The notes under the pieces: model-generated
Database searches by the model: none
What the model was told of the DNA's origin: nothing
Seen by the model: the letters and a program-made list of their open reading frames with translations, nothing else
Assembly (NCBI GenBank): GCA_018399685.1
Contig: JAGYOK010000013.1
Location: forward strand, 1 to 46,916
DNA from: Alphaproteobacteria bacterium
GTDB lineage: Bacteria; Pseudomonadota; Alphaproteobacteria; Micavibrionales; Micavibrionaceae
Reading direction: 5' to 3'
DNA: 46,916 bases
Made by a program: the position numbers and the translations under genes
Shown: in pieces, positions 7,329-16,412 of the stretch
Layout: every line of letters begins with the position of its first letter
Position numbering within the stretch: position 1 is the stretch's first letter

Positions 7329-8775
7329 TTATCTGAAAAACTCAGGAATTGATATTACGGCTCTTAAAGGCGTAACACTGGATAGCCGAACCGTTAAACA
7401 GGGCTATCTCTTTGCTGCCATTAAAGGTGAAAAAGCGGATGGCCGTGATTACATCGACGCTGCGATCAAAAATGGAGCCAGTGTTATTTTAACGGATAAG
7501 TTCTATGAGCCACCAAATTCTATAGATCTCAGCTCCGTACAGCTTGTAAAAAGCGATAATCCCAAGCGCGATATAAGCTATATAGCCGCAGCCTTCTACG
7601 CCCCGATACCAGAGCACGTCATCGCCGTTACAGGGACGAATGGCAAAAGCTCCGTTGTCCATTTTTCCGAGCAGCTCTGGCGCAAGGAAGGCGTAAAGGG
7701 CATGATGATGGGAACCCTGACAAATGCGCTTACAACACCTGATGCCGTAACATTGTTCGAGGCGATGGGCTTATTAAAGAAGAATAACGGCATTACGCAC
7801 ATGGCGATAGAAGCCTCCAGCCACGGTCTGGCTCAGTATCGCGTCGACGGAGCATCCATAAAAGTTGGGGCTTTCACTAACTTTACGCAAGACCATCTGG
7901 ATTATCACGCAGATATGGACAATTACTTTGCTGCCAAAAAGCGCCTGTTCGAAGAACTTGTGCCCATAGATGGAGCCGCCGTACTCAATGCCGATGTTCC
8001 GGCCTATCCGACCTTGCGCGATATCTGCAAGAACCGGGGCGTCAAGGTCGTATCTTATGGTCAAAAGGGCGAAGACCTGATCTTGCGCGAGCACCGCATA
8101 ACAGGCGTATCACAAGAGGTCGTTTTAGATGTTTTCGGTGAGCGCTTTGAGCTGACCATACCTTTTGTCGGCGAATTCCAGATAATGAATATGCTGTGCT
8201 CACTTGGGTGTTTGCTCTCTTCAACGCCTGATGACAAAGGTCGCATAAAGATGCTGACTAACTTCTTGCCAACGCTTCAAGGCGTGCCCGGAAGGTTGCA
8301 GCATATAAGCGATCCTTCAGGGATTTATAACGGCTATGTCGATTATGCCCATACGCCCGATGCGCTAGAAACTGTGCTCAAGGCCTTGCGCCCTCATACT
8401 GAAAACCGCCTGATTTGTGTGTTTGGCTGTGGAGGTGACAGAGATGCGACCAAGCGCCCGCTGATGGGAGATATCGCCGCTCGTCTGGCCGATATTGCAA
8501 TTATCACAGATGATAATCCGCGCTCCGAAAATCCGGTTATTATCCGCAAAGCAATAGAAGACGGCATCTCCAAAGACATCAAAAATCAAAAAGAAATTCT
8601 GAATATTGAAGGCCGCCGCGACGCTATCAGACAAGCCGCAACCCTGATGCGTGAAGGCGATATTTTGCTGTTGGCCGGAAAAGGGCATGAGCGTGGCCAG
8701 ATCATCGGCGACAAGCTTCTTCCGTTTGACGATGCCAGCGAACTGGAAACAGCACTAAAAAACAAGACTGAGTAA
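7312..8775 (+). CDS. murE: UDP-MurNAc-L-Ala-D-Glu:meso-DAP ligase MurE
   Basis: ATP-dependent cytoplasmic ligase adding the third residue of the stem peptide. I place the start at TTG 7312: it is in frame, sits 7 bases after AGGAAAG, and gives a 487-residue protein beginning MPYTNDYLKNSGID, a normal MurE length. The frame stays open upstream to 7120, but that part is only the shadow of ftsI. The ATP loop GTNGKS lies at 108-113. DNPR at 401-404 is the signature of enzymes that use meso-diaminopimelate rather than lysine. The start lies inside ftsI, so translation is coupled. The next gene is the orphan at 8827, where murF would normally be. Confidence 0.93.
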   Translation: MPYTNDYLKNSGIDITALKGVTLDSRTVKQGYLFAAIKGEKADGRDYIDAAIKNGASVILTDKFYEPPNSIDLSSVQLVKSDNPKRDISYIAAAFYAPIPEHVIAVTGTNGKSSVVHFSEQLWRKEGVKGMMMGTLTNALTTPDAVTLFEAMGLLKKNNGITHMAIEASSHGLAQYRVDGASIKVGAFTNFTQDHLDYHADMDNYFAAKKRLFEELVPIDGAAVLNADVPAYPTLRDICKNRGVKVVSYGQKGEDLILREHRITGVSQEVVLDVFGERFELTIPFVGEFQIMNMLCSLGCLLSSTPDDKGRIKMLTNFLPTLQGVPGRLQHISDPSGIYNGYVDYAHTPDALETVLKALRPHTENRLICVFGCGGDRDATKRPLMGDIAARLADIAIITDDNPRSENPVIIRKAIEDGISKDIKNQKEILNIEGRRDAIRQAATLMREGDILLLAGKGHERGQIIGDKLLPFDDASELETALKNKTE

Positions 8776-8826
8776 CAAGTAAAAACTATAACTAATATAA
8801 TAACTAATAAGGTAAGAGTAACCATA

Positions 8827-9285
8827 ATGATTAAGAATAACCGCTACTACTGGTCACATCTGAAAACACGCTCGGTTACAGTCAGCGTTAGACCAAAAAA
8901 GAAAAAAACCGGTGTGATTTTTCGCGTAGGCTCTATGATTGATACAGGTGCAGGGCGGCAGGTGGTTATGCTTGAGCATCTCGATTACCCGGAAATATAC
9001 CATATAAAAAATAAAGGCGGGGATGTTGCAATTCCTTTTCGTATGGGTGATATAGATTTTGTTTATACATCATTGCGCAGCCCCGAACTTCGCAATGTGA
9101 GTACCTTGCTCTCTACTCTTTACAAAAAGGGAGAAATAGAGAAAATAGTCCCCGAAGTTATTTGCCCGGGAGACTTGCTTGTGTTCAGGCAAGATAAAGG
9201 CAGTATGAAAATCAAGATGGTCGAAGCGCTGCGCGTAGTTGAGCATCATTTACAAAAACCGAAAATGGCCAGCTATGCTATATAA
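8827..9285 (+). CDS. Unknown 152-residue protein resembling an isolated MurF C-terminal domain
   Basis: This gene occupies the slot between murE and mraY where murF is normally found, but it is far too short for a Mur ligase (about 450 residues) and has no ATP-binding loop. By eye, residues about 29-140 follow the pattern of the third MurF domain. VGSMIDTG matches the LGDM.ELG turn, IDFVYTS matches the DLVF strand, and [22 protein letters not shown] matches the closing PGDVVLVKGS..M..VV.AL block, with the KGS core altered to RQDKGS. The basic N-terminus (RPKKKK) is not MurF-like. The frame is intact, has a plausible start and overlaps mraY by 11 bases, so it seems maintained. It may be a retained murF remnant, a regulatory or partner subunit, or unrelated. 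The MurF link is inference, not a database match. Confidence 0.5.
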   Translation: MIKNNRYYWSHLKTRSVTVSVRPKKKKTGVIFRVGSMIDTGAGRQVVMLEHLDYPEIYHIKNKGGDVAIPFRMGDIDFVYTSLRSPELRNVSTLLSTLYKKGEIEKIVPEVICPGDLLVFRQDKGSMKIKMVEALRVVEHHLQKPKMASYAI

Positions 9286-10351
9286 TCTATTCGCTGATAA
9301 CTCGCTTTTCTTTGATTTGTTCCGTTCCGTGACTTTCCGCACCGGCGGGGCGATAGGCACTTCTCTTATTATTTGCTTTTTAATCGCCAGACCGATGATT
9401 ACATGGCTCAAGTCCAAACAGGTCAATGGCCAGCCTATTCGTGATTACGGGCCGGAGGAGCACTTAAAGAAGGCAGGAACGCCGACTATGGGCGGGCTGA
9501 TGATTCTGGTTTCTGTATGTGTCAGTACGGCATTATGGTCTGATTGGACCAACCATTATGTGTGGTATGTAATGCTGGTTATGCTGGGCTATGGGCTTAT
9601 AGGGTTTGCGGATGATTATCTCAAGCTCACTAAACGCAACACCAAAGGATTGCCGGGAAAGATTAAAATCCTTGGGCAGGTTCTGATAGGAACAATAGCC
9701 ACGATCGGGATTATGAATGCGCTTCCCGCAGAGGTGAGCACCCATATAGCTCCGCCGTTCTTTAAAAACACGCTCATCAATGTATCATGGTTTTTTATCC
9801 CATGGTCACTGCTGGTGATTATTGGTTCTTCCAATGCCGTTAATCTGACCGATGGTCTGGACGGGCTGGCGATTGTTCCAGTGGCAATAGCTGCTGCGTG
9901 CTTTGGCTTGATTGCCTATCTGGTTGGCCGCGTTGATTATTCCGCATATTTATATATCCATAACATTCCCGGAGCCGGAGAGCTGGCCATTATTTGTGGC
10001 GCGCTGATCGGCGGAGCTATGGGCTTTTTATGGTACAACTCACCGCCAGCCGCCATCTTTATGGGAGATACAGGATCTTTGGCAATGGGGGGCTTGCTCG
10101 GAGCTATTTCCGTTATAACCAAGCACGAGATTGTGCTTGCCATTATCGGAGGCCTGTTTGTTCTGGAAACCGTGTCTGTGATTATTCAGGTTGCATCCTT
10201 CAAACTAACAGGCAAGCGCGTTTTTGCCATGGCTCCCATACACCACCATTTTGAGAAAAAAGGCTGGTCAGAGCCAACCGTAGTTATTCGCTTCTGGATT
10301 ATTGCCGTTATTCTTGCTTTAGTTGGACTAGCGACACTGAAACTGCGATAA
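9275..10351 (+). CDS. mraY: Phospho-MurNAc-pentapeptide transferase MraY
   Basis: Integral membrane enzyme that transfers phospho-MurNAc-pentapeptide from UDP to undecaprenyl phosphate, forming lipid I. The 358-residue protein has about ten membrane helices and the family motifs: [17 protein letters not shown] (catalytic Asp pair), [18 protein letters not shown] and the metal- and nucleotide-binding [12 protein letters not shown]. The open frame begins at TTG 9239, but ATG 9275 gives the normal start MLYNLFAD, so I used it. The beginning overlaps the preceding orphan by 11 bases. Confidence 0.96.
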   Translation: MLYNLFADNSLFFDLFRSVTFRTGGAIGTSLIICFLIARPMITWLKSKQVNGQPIRDYGPEEHLKKAGTPTMGGLMILVSVCVSTALWSDWTNHYVWYVMLVMLGYGLIGFADDYLKLTKRNTKGLPGKIKILGQVLIGTIATIGIMNALPAEVSTHIAPPFFKNTLINVSWFFIPWSLLVIIGSSNAVNLTDGLDGLAIVPVAIAAACFGLIAYLVGRVDYSAYLYIHNIPGAGELAIICGALIGGAMGFLWYNSPPAAIFMGDTGSLAMGGLLGAISVITKHEIVLAIIGGLFVLETVSVIIQVASFKLTGKRVFAMAPIHHHFEKKGWSEPTVVIRFWIIAVILALVGLATLKLR

Positions 10352-10358
10352 CATTTAC

Positions 10359-11672
10359 ATGAGCGAGATCAAAGATTTTGTAACATCACTGGAGGGCAAG
10401 CCTGTCCTGATCTATGGGATGGGTAGATCCGGTAAAGCGACTGTACGTGCTTTGCGTGAGGCAGGGGCATCACTGGTTATTGGTGATGATAACGAAGAAA
10501 ATCTGGAAGAATATTTAAAAGAATACAAGGGTATTAATATCCTTGATATAGCAACGCAGGATTTCTCAAAGCCTGCTTTTCTTGTCCTTTCACCCGGAAT
10601 TTCTTTTACACACCCCCGGCCACACAACGTTGTTATAAAAGCTCAGGAGGCAGGGCTTGCAATAATCAGCGATATAGAGCTGTTCTTCCGCATTCATCCG
10701 AATCTTAAAACAGTAGGAGTCACCGGAACTAACGGCAAATCCACAGTAGTAAGCCTGCTCAGCCATGTTCTCACACAAGCGGGGATAAAAAATGCTCTGG
10801 GCGGGAACATCGGCACTGCCGTTTTTGATTTAAACGTAGAGGGCAAAACACCCCCCGAATGGGTAGTGCTGGAGCTTTCATCATATCAAATAGATCTATG
10901 CCCGCATTTCCGCCCCGATATATCCGTAATTATCAACCTCACCCCCGATCATATTGATCGTCACGGCAGCGTGGAAAACTATGCCGCAGTTAAAGAAAGG
11001 TTATTTGAACAGGAGGGCGCAGCAATTATATGCAGCGATGATGCATACACTAAAGCCATGTTAGCGCGTGCGCGGGCAGCAAAAATTCGCGAGGTGATCG
11101 AAGTCTCGTATCACGACGTAGCCGAGGTTAAAACCCTGAAAGGGGAGCATAACCGCCAGAATATTGCCTGTGTTTTTGCCGCTGCCCGCAAAATCGGCCT
11201 AAGCCCTGAATTAATCAAAAGTGTTATAGAAAGCTTCCCCGGCCTTAATCACCGCCAGTACCTAGTGCGCACAATCAACGGTGTGGCTTATATTAATGAC
11301 AGCAAAGCCACTAACGCGGCATCTACCGCCACAGCATTATCCTGTCAGGATAATATCTACTGGATCGTCGGAGGCAGAAAGAAAGAAACTGGTCTTGCGG
11401 GGCTGGAAAAATTTGCAAATAATATCAAACACGCTTTTTTAATTGGTGAGTCTACCGAAGATTTCTCGGACTGGTTTGATAAATACGGCATCAAATATTC
11501 GCGCTGTTACACAATGGAAAACGCCGTAGAGCAAGCGCATACAAAAGCGCAAAATGCCGGAGCGGGAGCCGTTATGCTTTCTCCTGCTTGTGCATCATTC
11601 GATCAGTATCTATCATTCGAAAAGCGAGGCGATCATTTCGCTAAACTTGTAAAAGAATTGAAAGAAGCATAG
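10359..11672 (+). CDS. murD: UDP-MurNAc-L-Ala:D-Glu ligase MurD
   Basis: ATP-dependent ligase adding D-glutamate to UDP-MurNAc-L-Ala. The 437-residue protein has an N-terminal Rossmann-like domain starting VLIYGMGRSGKA, the ATP loop GTNGKST at 123-129, the central HIDRHGS motif, and NDSKATN as the domain 2/3 hinge. Length is normal. It starts 7 bases after mraY and ends 3 bases before ftsW, so it is in the same transcript. Confidence 0.95.
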   Translation: MSEIKDFVTSLEGKPVLIYGMGRSGKATVRALREAGASLVIGDDNEENLEEYLKEYKGINILDIATQDFSKPAFLVLSPGISFTHPRPHNVVIKAQEAGLAIISDIELFFRIHPNLKTVGVTGTNGKSTVVSLLSHVLTQAGIKNALGGNIGTAVFDLNVEGKTPPEWVVLELSSYQIDLCPHFRPDISVIINLTPDHIDRHGSVENYAAVKERLFEQEGAAIICSDDAYTKAMLARARAAKIREVIEVSYHDVAEVKTLKGEHNRQNIACVFAAARKIGLSPELIKSVIESFPGLNHRQYLVRTINGVAYINDSKATNAASTATALSCQDNIYWIVGGRKKETGLAGLEKFANNIKHAFLIGESTEDFSDWFDKYGIKYSRCYTMENAVEQAHTKAQNAGAGAVMLSPACASFDQYLSFEKRGDHFAKLVKELKEA

Positions 11673-11675
11673 AGC

Positions 11676-12935
11676 ATGAGCGAGATTTACCATCCAAAAG
11701 CCTTTTCCCGTATGGATCACTCATTTTTGGGGGCATGGTGGTGGACAGTTGATCGCGCTTTACTTGCCTCTATATTATCACTGATGTTCTTCGGCATAGC
11801 TCTGGTTGCCAGCGCCTCTCCCGCCGTAGCAGAGCGCATCGGTGTAAGCGGCCATCACTTTTTGCAAAAACACCTGATATTCCTTGCGCCCTCACTCTTC
11901 ATAGTTCTTGGCATGTCGATGCTTAGCCCTCGCGCTATATGGCGCTTATCCAGTGTTATCCTGCTGGGATCAATCGGTATGATGTTTATGGTAATCTTCC
12001 TGGGTCAGGAAGTAAAAGGCGCACAGCGATGGATAGATATTTTCGGCTTTTCCGTTCAACCCAGTGAGTTTGTTAAGCCATCTTTTGCAGTGGTTGCGGC
12101 GTGGCTTATAGCCTCTCACAGGGGTGGATCCTCCGCTTTGCAGGAAATACAAAAACAAAAAAAGCCCCTGATAAAATCCTTTAAGCCCGTATTTTACAGC
12201 TTCCACGTTTCCTTTGGCCTGTATGTTTTTCTTTTAACCCTGCTGCTTGCACAGCCGGATTTGGGTATGACGATCGTCTTGACGCTTGTTTTTGGTGTGC
12301 AGATATTTCTGGCAGGCCTGCGCTTTCGTTATCTGGCCATTATGATGGCTTTAGGTTCAATCGGATTGTGTATAGCCTACCTTTCTTTTGACCATGTTCA
12401 AAGCAGGGTTGATCGCTTTTTTAATCCAGAAAGCGGTGATAATTATCAGGTTGAACACGCTTTGGAAGCCATACGTCATGGCGGATTGATCGGCGCAGGG
12501 CCGGGGCAGGGCGTTGAGAAAAACTCAATCCCCGATGCCCACGCAGATTTCATCTACCCCGTGTTGGTAGAGGAAATGGGCGTTGTTTTTGCGCTTTTGA
12601 CTTTGGGGCTGTTTCTTTTTATCATATTGCGTGGGTTCAGGCGGCTGCGGGATACACAGGATGTCTTTTGCCTTCTGGCCGCCGGAGGGCTTCTGGCGAT
12701 GTTCGGGTTCCAGTCTCTCATCCATATTGGTTCAAGCCTGAATATCCTGCCAGCTAAAGGCATGACCTTACCGTTTTTAAGCTACGGCGGCTCATCGCTA
12801 TTGTCCATGGCGTTGTCTATGGGCATGGTTCTGGCCTTAACCCGCCAGCGCCGAAGAGGATCAATCGCGCGTTCATCCATGACAATGCGCCGCACTCTCC
12901 CGGCCAGCATGTCATCTGAAGGAGAAGAATCATGA
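11676..12935 (+). CDS. ftsW: Septal peptidoglycan glycosyltransferase FtsW
   Basis: SEDS-family membrane enzyme that polymerises lipid II into glycan strands at the septum together with FtsI. The 419-residue protein has about ten membrane helices. Visible signatures are QPSEFVKP near the first conserved loop, the stretch GAGPGQGVEK followed by the DFIYPVLVEEMG acid-containing loop, and the closing LPAKGMTLPFLSYGGSS. It ends in an ATGA overlap with murG. Confidence 0.95.
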   Translation: MSEIYHPKAFSRMDHSFLGAWWWTVDRALLASILSLMFFGIALVASASPAVAERIGVSGHHFLQKHLIFLAPSLFIVLGMSMLSPRAIWRLSSVILLGSIGMMFMVIFLGQEVKGAQRWIDIFGFSVQPSEFVKPSFAVVAAWLIASHRGGSSALQEIQKQKKPLIKSFKPVFYSFHVSFGLYVFLLTLLLAQPDLGMTIVLTLVFGVQIFLAGLRFRYLAIMMALGSIGLCIAYLSFDHVQSRVDRFFNPESGDNYQVEHALEAIRHGGLIGAGPGQGVEKNSIPDAHADFIYPVLVEEMGVVFALLTLGLFLFIILRGFRRLRDTQDVFCLLAAGGLLAMFGFQSLIHIGSSLNILPAKGMTLPFLSYGGSSLLSMALSMGMVLALTRQRRRGSIARSSMTMRRTLPASMSSEGEES

Positions 12936-14035
12936 GCACTCCCCCGTTAATCCTTATATCAGCAGGAGGAACCGGCGGGCATATGAGTCCGGCCAGCGCG
13001 CTTGTCAGTGAGTTGATAAACAAAGGCGCTCGCGTTGAACTGGTTACGGATATGCGCGGAGTTAAATATATCGGTATGTTCCCTGAAATTCCGGTGCATA
13101 TCGTAAAATCCGGCACCGCGCACGCGGGCATTATTGGAAAAATAAAAGGAGCGCTTAACCTCGCCAGAGGCATTATGCACGGGCTTGCTATTGTAAAGAA
13201 ACTAAAGCCGGATGCCGTGATTGGTTTCGGTGGCTACCCTAGCGTTCCGGCTGTACTGGCGGCGCAGATAAAGGGTATCCCCACAGGCCTGCACGAGCAA
13301 AACGCAATCATCGGCAAAGCCAATGTATTTTTAGCTCCCAAAGCAAAATTTATAGCTCTGTCCTTACCGCTTCCTGAAGACATTAATTTCAGCCATCACA
13401 TTACAAGCAAGGCACAAATTACCGGAAATCCGGTGCGCCCCGAGATTGTCGCGCTCAAAGACAAGGCATATCCCGAAATATCAAAAGACGGCGCATTTCA
13501 TGTATTCGTAATGGGCGGGTCTTTAGGCGCTAACGTTTTCAGCAAAGTCGTGCCGGAGGCTTTTAGCCGCTTGAGTGACGAATACAAAAAGCGCTTGCAT
13601 CTGGTTCAGCAATGCCGCAAAGCCGATCTGGATGAAGCAAGAGCGCTCTATGATAAAAGCGGGATAGAGAATGTGACCCTCGCGCCATTCTTCAATGATG
13701 TCGATAAAAAGCTGAGCGAGGCGCATTTATTTATCGGGCGCTCCGGCGCAAGCACAGTTGCAGAAGTAAGCATTATCGGACGTCCAGCCGTTTATGTTCC
13801 TTATCCGCATCACAAAGACCAGCAGCAAAAGCGCAATGCGCAGAATGTAGAAAGTAGAGCCGGAGCATGGATTATAGAGGAAAAAGATTTTACCGCGGAT
13901 GCTTTGCTGATGCTTATAGAAATCTTTTTTGATAATCTTCAAGCCTTGCCCGTTGCCGCCTCGCGTGCTAAAAAGTGTGGATATCCTGCGGCTGCACAGG
14001 ATTTGGCTGATCTCAGCTTGAAGCTTATAGTTTGA
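12932..14035 (+). CDS. murG: Lipid II synthase, GlcNAc transferase MurG
   Basis: Peripheral inner-membrane glycosyltransferase that adds GlcNAc to lipid I. The 367-residue protein has the N-terminal glycine loop GGTGGH at 12-17, GFGGYPSVPA, HEQNAIIGKAN, the second glycine loop GGSLGA, and the donor-sugar-binding GRSGASTVAEV followed by the HKDQQQKRNA motif. Its TGA stop (14033-14035) lies inside the -35 element of the following toxin-antitoxin promoter. Confidence 0.95.
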   Translation: MSTPPLILISAGGTGGHMSPASALVSELINKGARVELVTDMRGVKYIGMFPEIPVHIVKSGTAHAGIIGKIKGALNLARGIMHGLAIVKKLKPDAVIGFGGYPSVPAVLAAQIKGIPTGLHEQNAIIGKANVFLAPKAKFIALSLPLPEDINFSHHITSKAQITGNPVRPEIVALKDKAYPEISKDGAFHVFVMGGSLGANVFSKVVPEAFSRLSDEYKKRLHLVQQCRKADLDEARALYDKSGIENVTLAPFFNDVDKKLSEAHLFIGRSGASTVAEVSIIGRPAVYVPYPHHKDQQQKRNAQNVESRAGAWIIEEKDFTADALLMLIEIFFDNLQALPVAASRAKKCGYPAAAQDLADLSLKLIV

Positions 14036-14058
14036 CAAAAACAAGACATTATTATAAT
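14032..14058 (+). promoter_or_regulatory. Promoter of the toxin-antitoxin pair
   Basis: A perfect -35 hexamer TTGACA at 14032-14037, overlapping the murG stop codon, precedes TATAAT at 14053-14058 with a 15-bp spacer. That spacer is short, but a second TATAAT (14065-14070) and TAATAA (14055-14060) offer alternatives. Both TATAAT copies lie inside the palindrome at 14050-14071. Confidence 0.55.
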
Positions 14059-14071
14059 AATTATTATAATA
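14050..14071. promoter_or_regulatory. 22-bp perfect palindrome, probable antitoxin operator
   Basis: A perfect inverted repeat of two 11-bp halves, TATTATAATAA and its complement. It covers the -10 region of the toxin-antitoxin promoter and ends 22 bases before the antitoxin ATG. Its position fits an operator for autorepression by the AbrB-type antitoxin. It is composed only of A and T, which raises the chance of a random palindrome. Confidence 0.55.
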
Positions 14072-14093
14072 GCCTTTTTCTGGAGCTTTAAAG

Positions 14094-14318
14094 ATGCATA
14101 CTTTGAAATTAACAACTATAGGGTCTTCAACAGGGGCAGTTTTCCCTAAAGAACTCTTAGCACAGCTTAAACTCGAAAAAGGGGATAAGCTCTATGTTAT
14201 TGAAACGCCCGAAGGAATTCTCCTAACGCCCTATGACCCTGCAATCAAGGACCAACTTAAAATTGGTCAGGATTTTATGCGTAAGTATCGTGACACATTT
14301 AAGGTCTTGGCAGAATGA
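14094..14318 (+). CDS. AbrB/SpoVT-family antitoxin
   Basis: A 74-residue protein with one swapped-hairpin AbrB-type DNA-binding domain at about residues 3-48 (TTIGSSTGAVFPKELLAQL...GDKLYVIETPEGILLTPYD) and a short C-terminal tail that would bind the toxin. The GGAG ribosome-binding site is 10 bases before the ATG. Its stop overlaps the toxin start (ATGATG), the usual coupled antitoxin-toxin order. It is expected to neutralise the Doc-type toxin and to repress the promoter at 14032-14071. AbrB-type antitoxins paired with Doc toxins are a known arrangement. The pair interrupts the normal murG-murC junction. Confidence 0.82.
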   Translation: MHTLKLTTIGSSTGAVFPKELLAQLKLEKGDKLYVIETPEGILLTPYDPAIKDQLKIGQDFMRKYRDTFKVLAE

Positions 14319-14725
14319 TGCCTCGGTATAATTGGATTGATCTTGACGCCTTGCTTTTGCTTCATGAGGAAAGTCTGTCTGCTTATGGCGGGAGCAGGGG
14401 GATTCGTAACAAAGGACTTCTTGAATCAGCAATGATGCGGCCTCAAAACACAGAAATGTATAACGAAAACGCAGATATTCCGGATTTGGCAGCCAGTTAT
14501 GCGCACGGATTGGCAAAAAACCATCCTTTTATTGATGGTAATAAACGCGCAGCTTTTCTGTCCGTCGGTCTGTTTCTGGGGTTAAACGGATATTGTTTAA
14601 CCGCTGCTCCGGTTGATGCTATACATGCTGTCCTTGGTCTCGCCAGTGGCAAGGTTTCAGAAAAAGCATTTGCCTCTTGGATTAGGGGCAACATTACGCT
14701 AGTTTCTGACCCTAGTTATAAATAG
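14315..14725 (+). CDS. doc: Doc-type toxin (Fic/Doc fold)
   Basis: A 136-residue protein of the death-on-curing family. Doc toxins phosphorylate elongation factor Tu and halt translation. The core motif HPFIDGNKR lies at residues 70-78. The Lys after Asn, where AMP-transferring Fic proteins have Gly, is typical of Doc kinases. The upstream helix GLLESAMMRP (34-43) is also characteristic. Length is normal and the motif is intact, so the toxin is probably active. The overlap with the antitoxin stop favours coupled translation. The murC ATG follows only 28 bases later with its own ribosome-binding site. Confidence 0.87.
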   Translation: MMPRYNWIDLDALLLLHEESLSAYGGSRGIRNKGLLESAMMRPQNTEMYNENADIPDLAASYAHGLAKNHPFIDGNKRAAFLSVGLFLGLNGYCLTAAPVDAIHAVLGLASGKVSEKAFASWIRGNITLVSDPSYK

Positions 14726-14753
14726 CTGAAATAAAAAAGAGGAATATCTCGCC

Positions 14754-16214
14754 ATGCGTATGATGACACCGGATATAGGAACGCTGCACTTTGTCGGTAT
14801 CGGCGGGATTGGCATGAGCGGGATTGCCACGCTGCTTGTCTCGCTGGGATATGATGTGCAAGGCTCTGACATTGCCGAAAATGCCAATGTTAAAAGCTTG
14901 AGAGAGCTGGGCGTACGTGTCCATATCGGCCATGATTCAGACCATATCAAATGCAAAGATGGGAGCTTGTCTACAGTTGCCGTGATTTCTTCAGCTATCA
15001 AGGACGATAACCCGGAGCTTATGGCCGCCCGTGCTGCAAAAATTCCCGTAGCTCGCCGCGCCGAAATGCTGGCCGAGCTTATGCGCCTGAAATCTTCTGT
15101 TGCCGTAGCTGGCACACATGGCAAAACTACCACTACTTCCATGGTTGGGCAAATGCTCGATCAGGCAGGGTTTGACCCAACCATCGTCAATGGCGGGATA
15201 GTGAACGCTTATGGTACAAACATGAAGCTTGGCCAGTCACGTTGGATGGTGGTCGAAGCTGATGAAAGCGATGGCAGCTTTACCGCGCTTCCTGCAACCG
15301 TTGGCGTTGTTACCAATATCGATCCTGAACATATGGATCATTACGGCTCTTTCGAAGAAGTCAAAAAGGCCTATCGCCAGTTTATTTCCGGCTTGCCATT
15401 CCATGGCTATGCGCTTTTATGCATTGATCACCCTGAGGTTCAGACTTTAGCCGCACAGGTGCAAGACCGCAAAATCATCACTTACGGCTTTAACCCGCAA
15501 GCCGATATCCGAGCAGAAAACGTAACTATCGGAGCGGATGGCAGCACATTTGACGCTATATTTGCCGGATGGCTCAGCGATGATGGGCAAGAGCTTGTTA
15601 TAAAGGACATGCATCTTTCAATGCTAGGACATCATAATGTCCAAAACTCGCTTGTAGCGCTTGGTGTAGCAAAGGAAATGGGCATAAGTATCGAGGATAT
15701 GAAGCAGGCTTTGGCCAATTTTGCAGGCGTTAAACGCCGCTTTACCAAAACCGGAGAAGTCGATGGTATCTCAATAATTGATGATTACGCCCATCATCCG
15801 GTAGAGATAAGCGTTGTCTTAAAAACCGCACGCGGCGCAGTAGAACAGACCGGCGGCAAGGTTATCGCTGTGATGCAGCCCCACCGATATACAAGGCTTC
15901 AAAGCCTTTATGAGCAATTCTGTCGCTGCTTTAACGACGCCGATCATGTTATCGTTGCCGATGTTTACGAAGCCAGTGAAACCCCGATAGAAGGGGTGAA
16001 TAAAGATTATCTTGTCAAAGGCCTGAAACCCCACGGCCACCGCTCCGCTATAGCCCTACCGGAAAGAGGTGATCTCGCGCGGATGATCTGTGAAATCGCA
16101 GAAGCAGGGGATTACGTCATTATTATGGGGGCGGGAAACTCAACTTATTGGGCTTATGATCTGCCCGAAGAACTCAAAACCGAGCGCGCTAAAACACGCG
16201 GCGCGGCAGCTTGA
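14754..16214 (+). CDS. murC: UDP-MurNAc:L-alanine ligase MurC
   Basis: ATP-dependent ligase that adds the first amino acid, L-Ala, to UDP-MurNAc. In the 486-residue protein the UDP-binding glycine loop GIGGIGMSGIA lies near residues 14-24 and the ATP loop GTHGKTT at 120-126. VVEADESDGSF, the DDYAHHP motif and a full C-terminal domain follow. An AGAGGAA ribosome-binding site precedes the ATG. In related genomes murB and ddlB follow directly. Here a TetR gene and two minus-strand genes intervene, and no murB is in the window. Transcription may come partly from the toxin-antitoxin promoter just upstream. Confidence 0.95.
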   Translation: MRMMTPDIGTLHFVGIGGIGMSGIATLLVSLGYDVQGSDIAENANVKSLRELGVRVHIGHDSDHIKCKDGSLSTVAVISSAIKDDNPELMAARAAKIPVARRAEMLAELMRLKSSVAVAGTHGKTTTTSMVGQMLDQAGFDPTIVNGGIVNAYGTNMKLGQSRWMVVEADESDGSFTALPATVGVVTNIDPEHMDHYGSFEEVKKAYRQFISGLPFHGYALLCIDHPEVQTLAAQVQDRKIITYGFNPQADIRAENVTIGADGSTFDAIFAGWLSDDGQELVIKDMHLSMLGHHNVQNSLVALGVAKEMGISIEDMKQALANFAGVKRRFTKTGEVDGISIIDDYAHHPVEISVVLKTARGAVEQTGGKVIAVMQPHRYTRLQSLYEQFCRCFNDADHVIVADVYEASETPIEGVNKDYLVKGLKPHGHRSAIALPERGDLARMICEIAEAGDYVIIMGAGNSTYWAYDLPEELKTERAKTRGAAA

Positions 16215-16355
16215 AAAACGCAAATGTCCCACGGAATAACTCACGCCGGACAACCTTTATATACATAACCCGTACGTGTGGTGGATGGGTGAATGAGTAA
16301 GTGCCCCTACACCTCATTACACTAGACATAAAGCTATAAAAAAGTTACGTTCTTT

Positions 16356-16375
16356 TACAAGTGCAAACGTATGTA
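16356..16375. promoter_or_regulatory. Candidate TetR-family operator
   Basis: A partly palindromic 20-mer running from TACAAGTG to CGTATGTA, with matching TACA/TGTA ends, lies about 40 bases before the start of the TetR-family gene. It resembles the TACA..TGTA operators of AcrR/TtgR-type regulators. Only about half of the positions are symmetric, so this is a suggestion. Confidence 0.3.
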
Positions 16376-16412
16376 TAGGTTGGTGGAAAAACAAAAAAGG
16401 ATTTTCATATTT

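Noticed and set aside
16289-16322. Imperfect 9-bp stem (GTGAATGAG with CTCATTACAC) after murC
   Set aside because: It has a bulge, a long loop and no T run, so it is not supported as a murC terminator or an operator.
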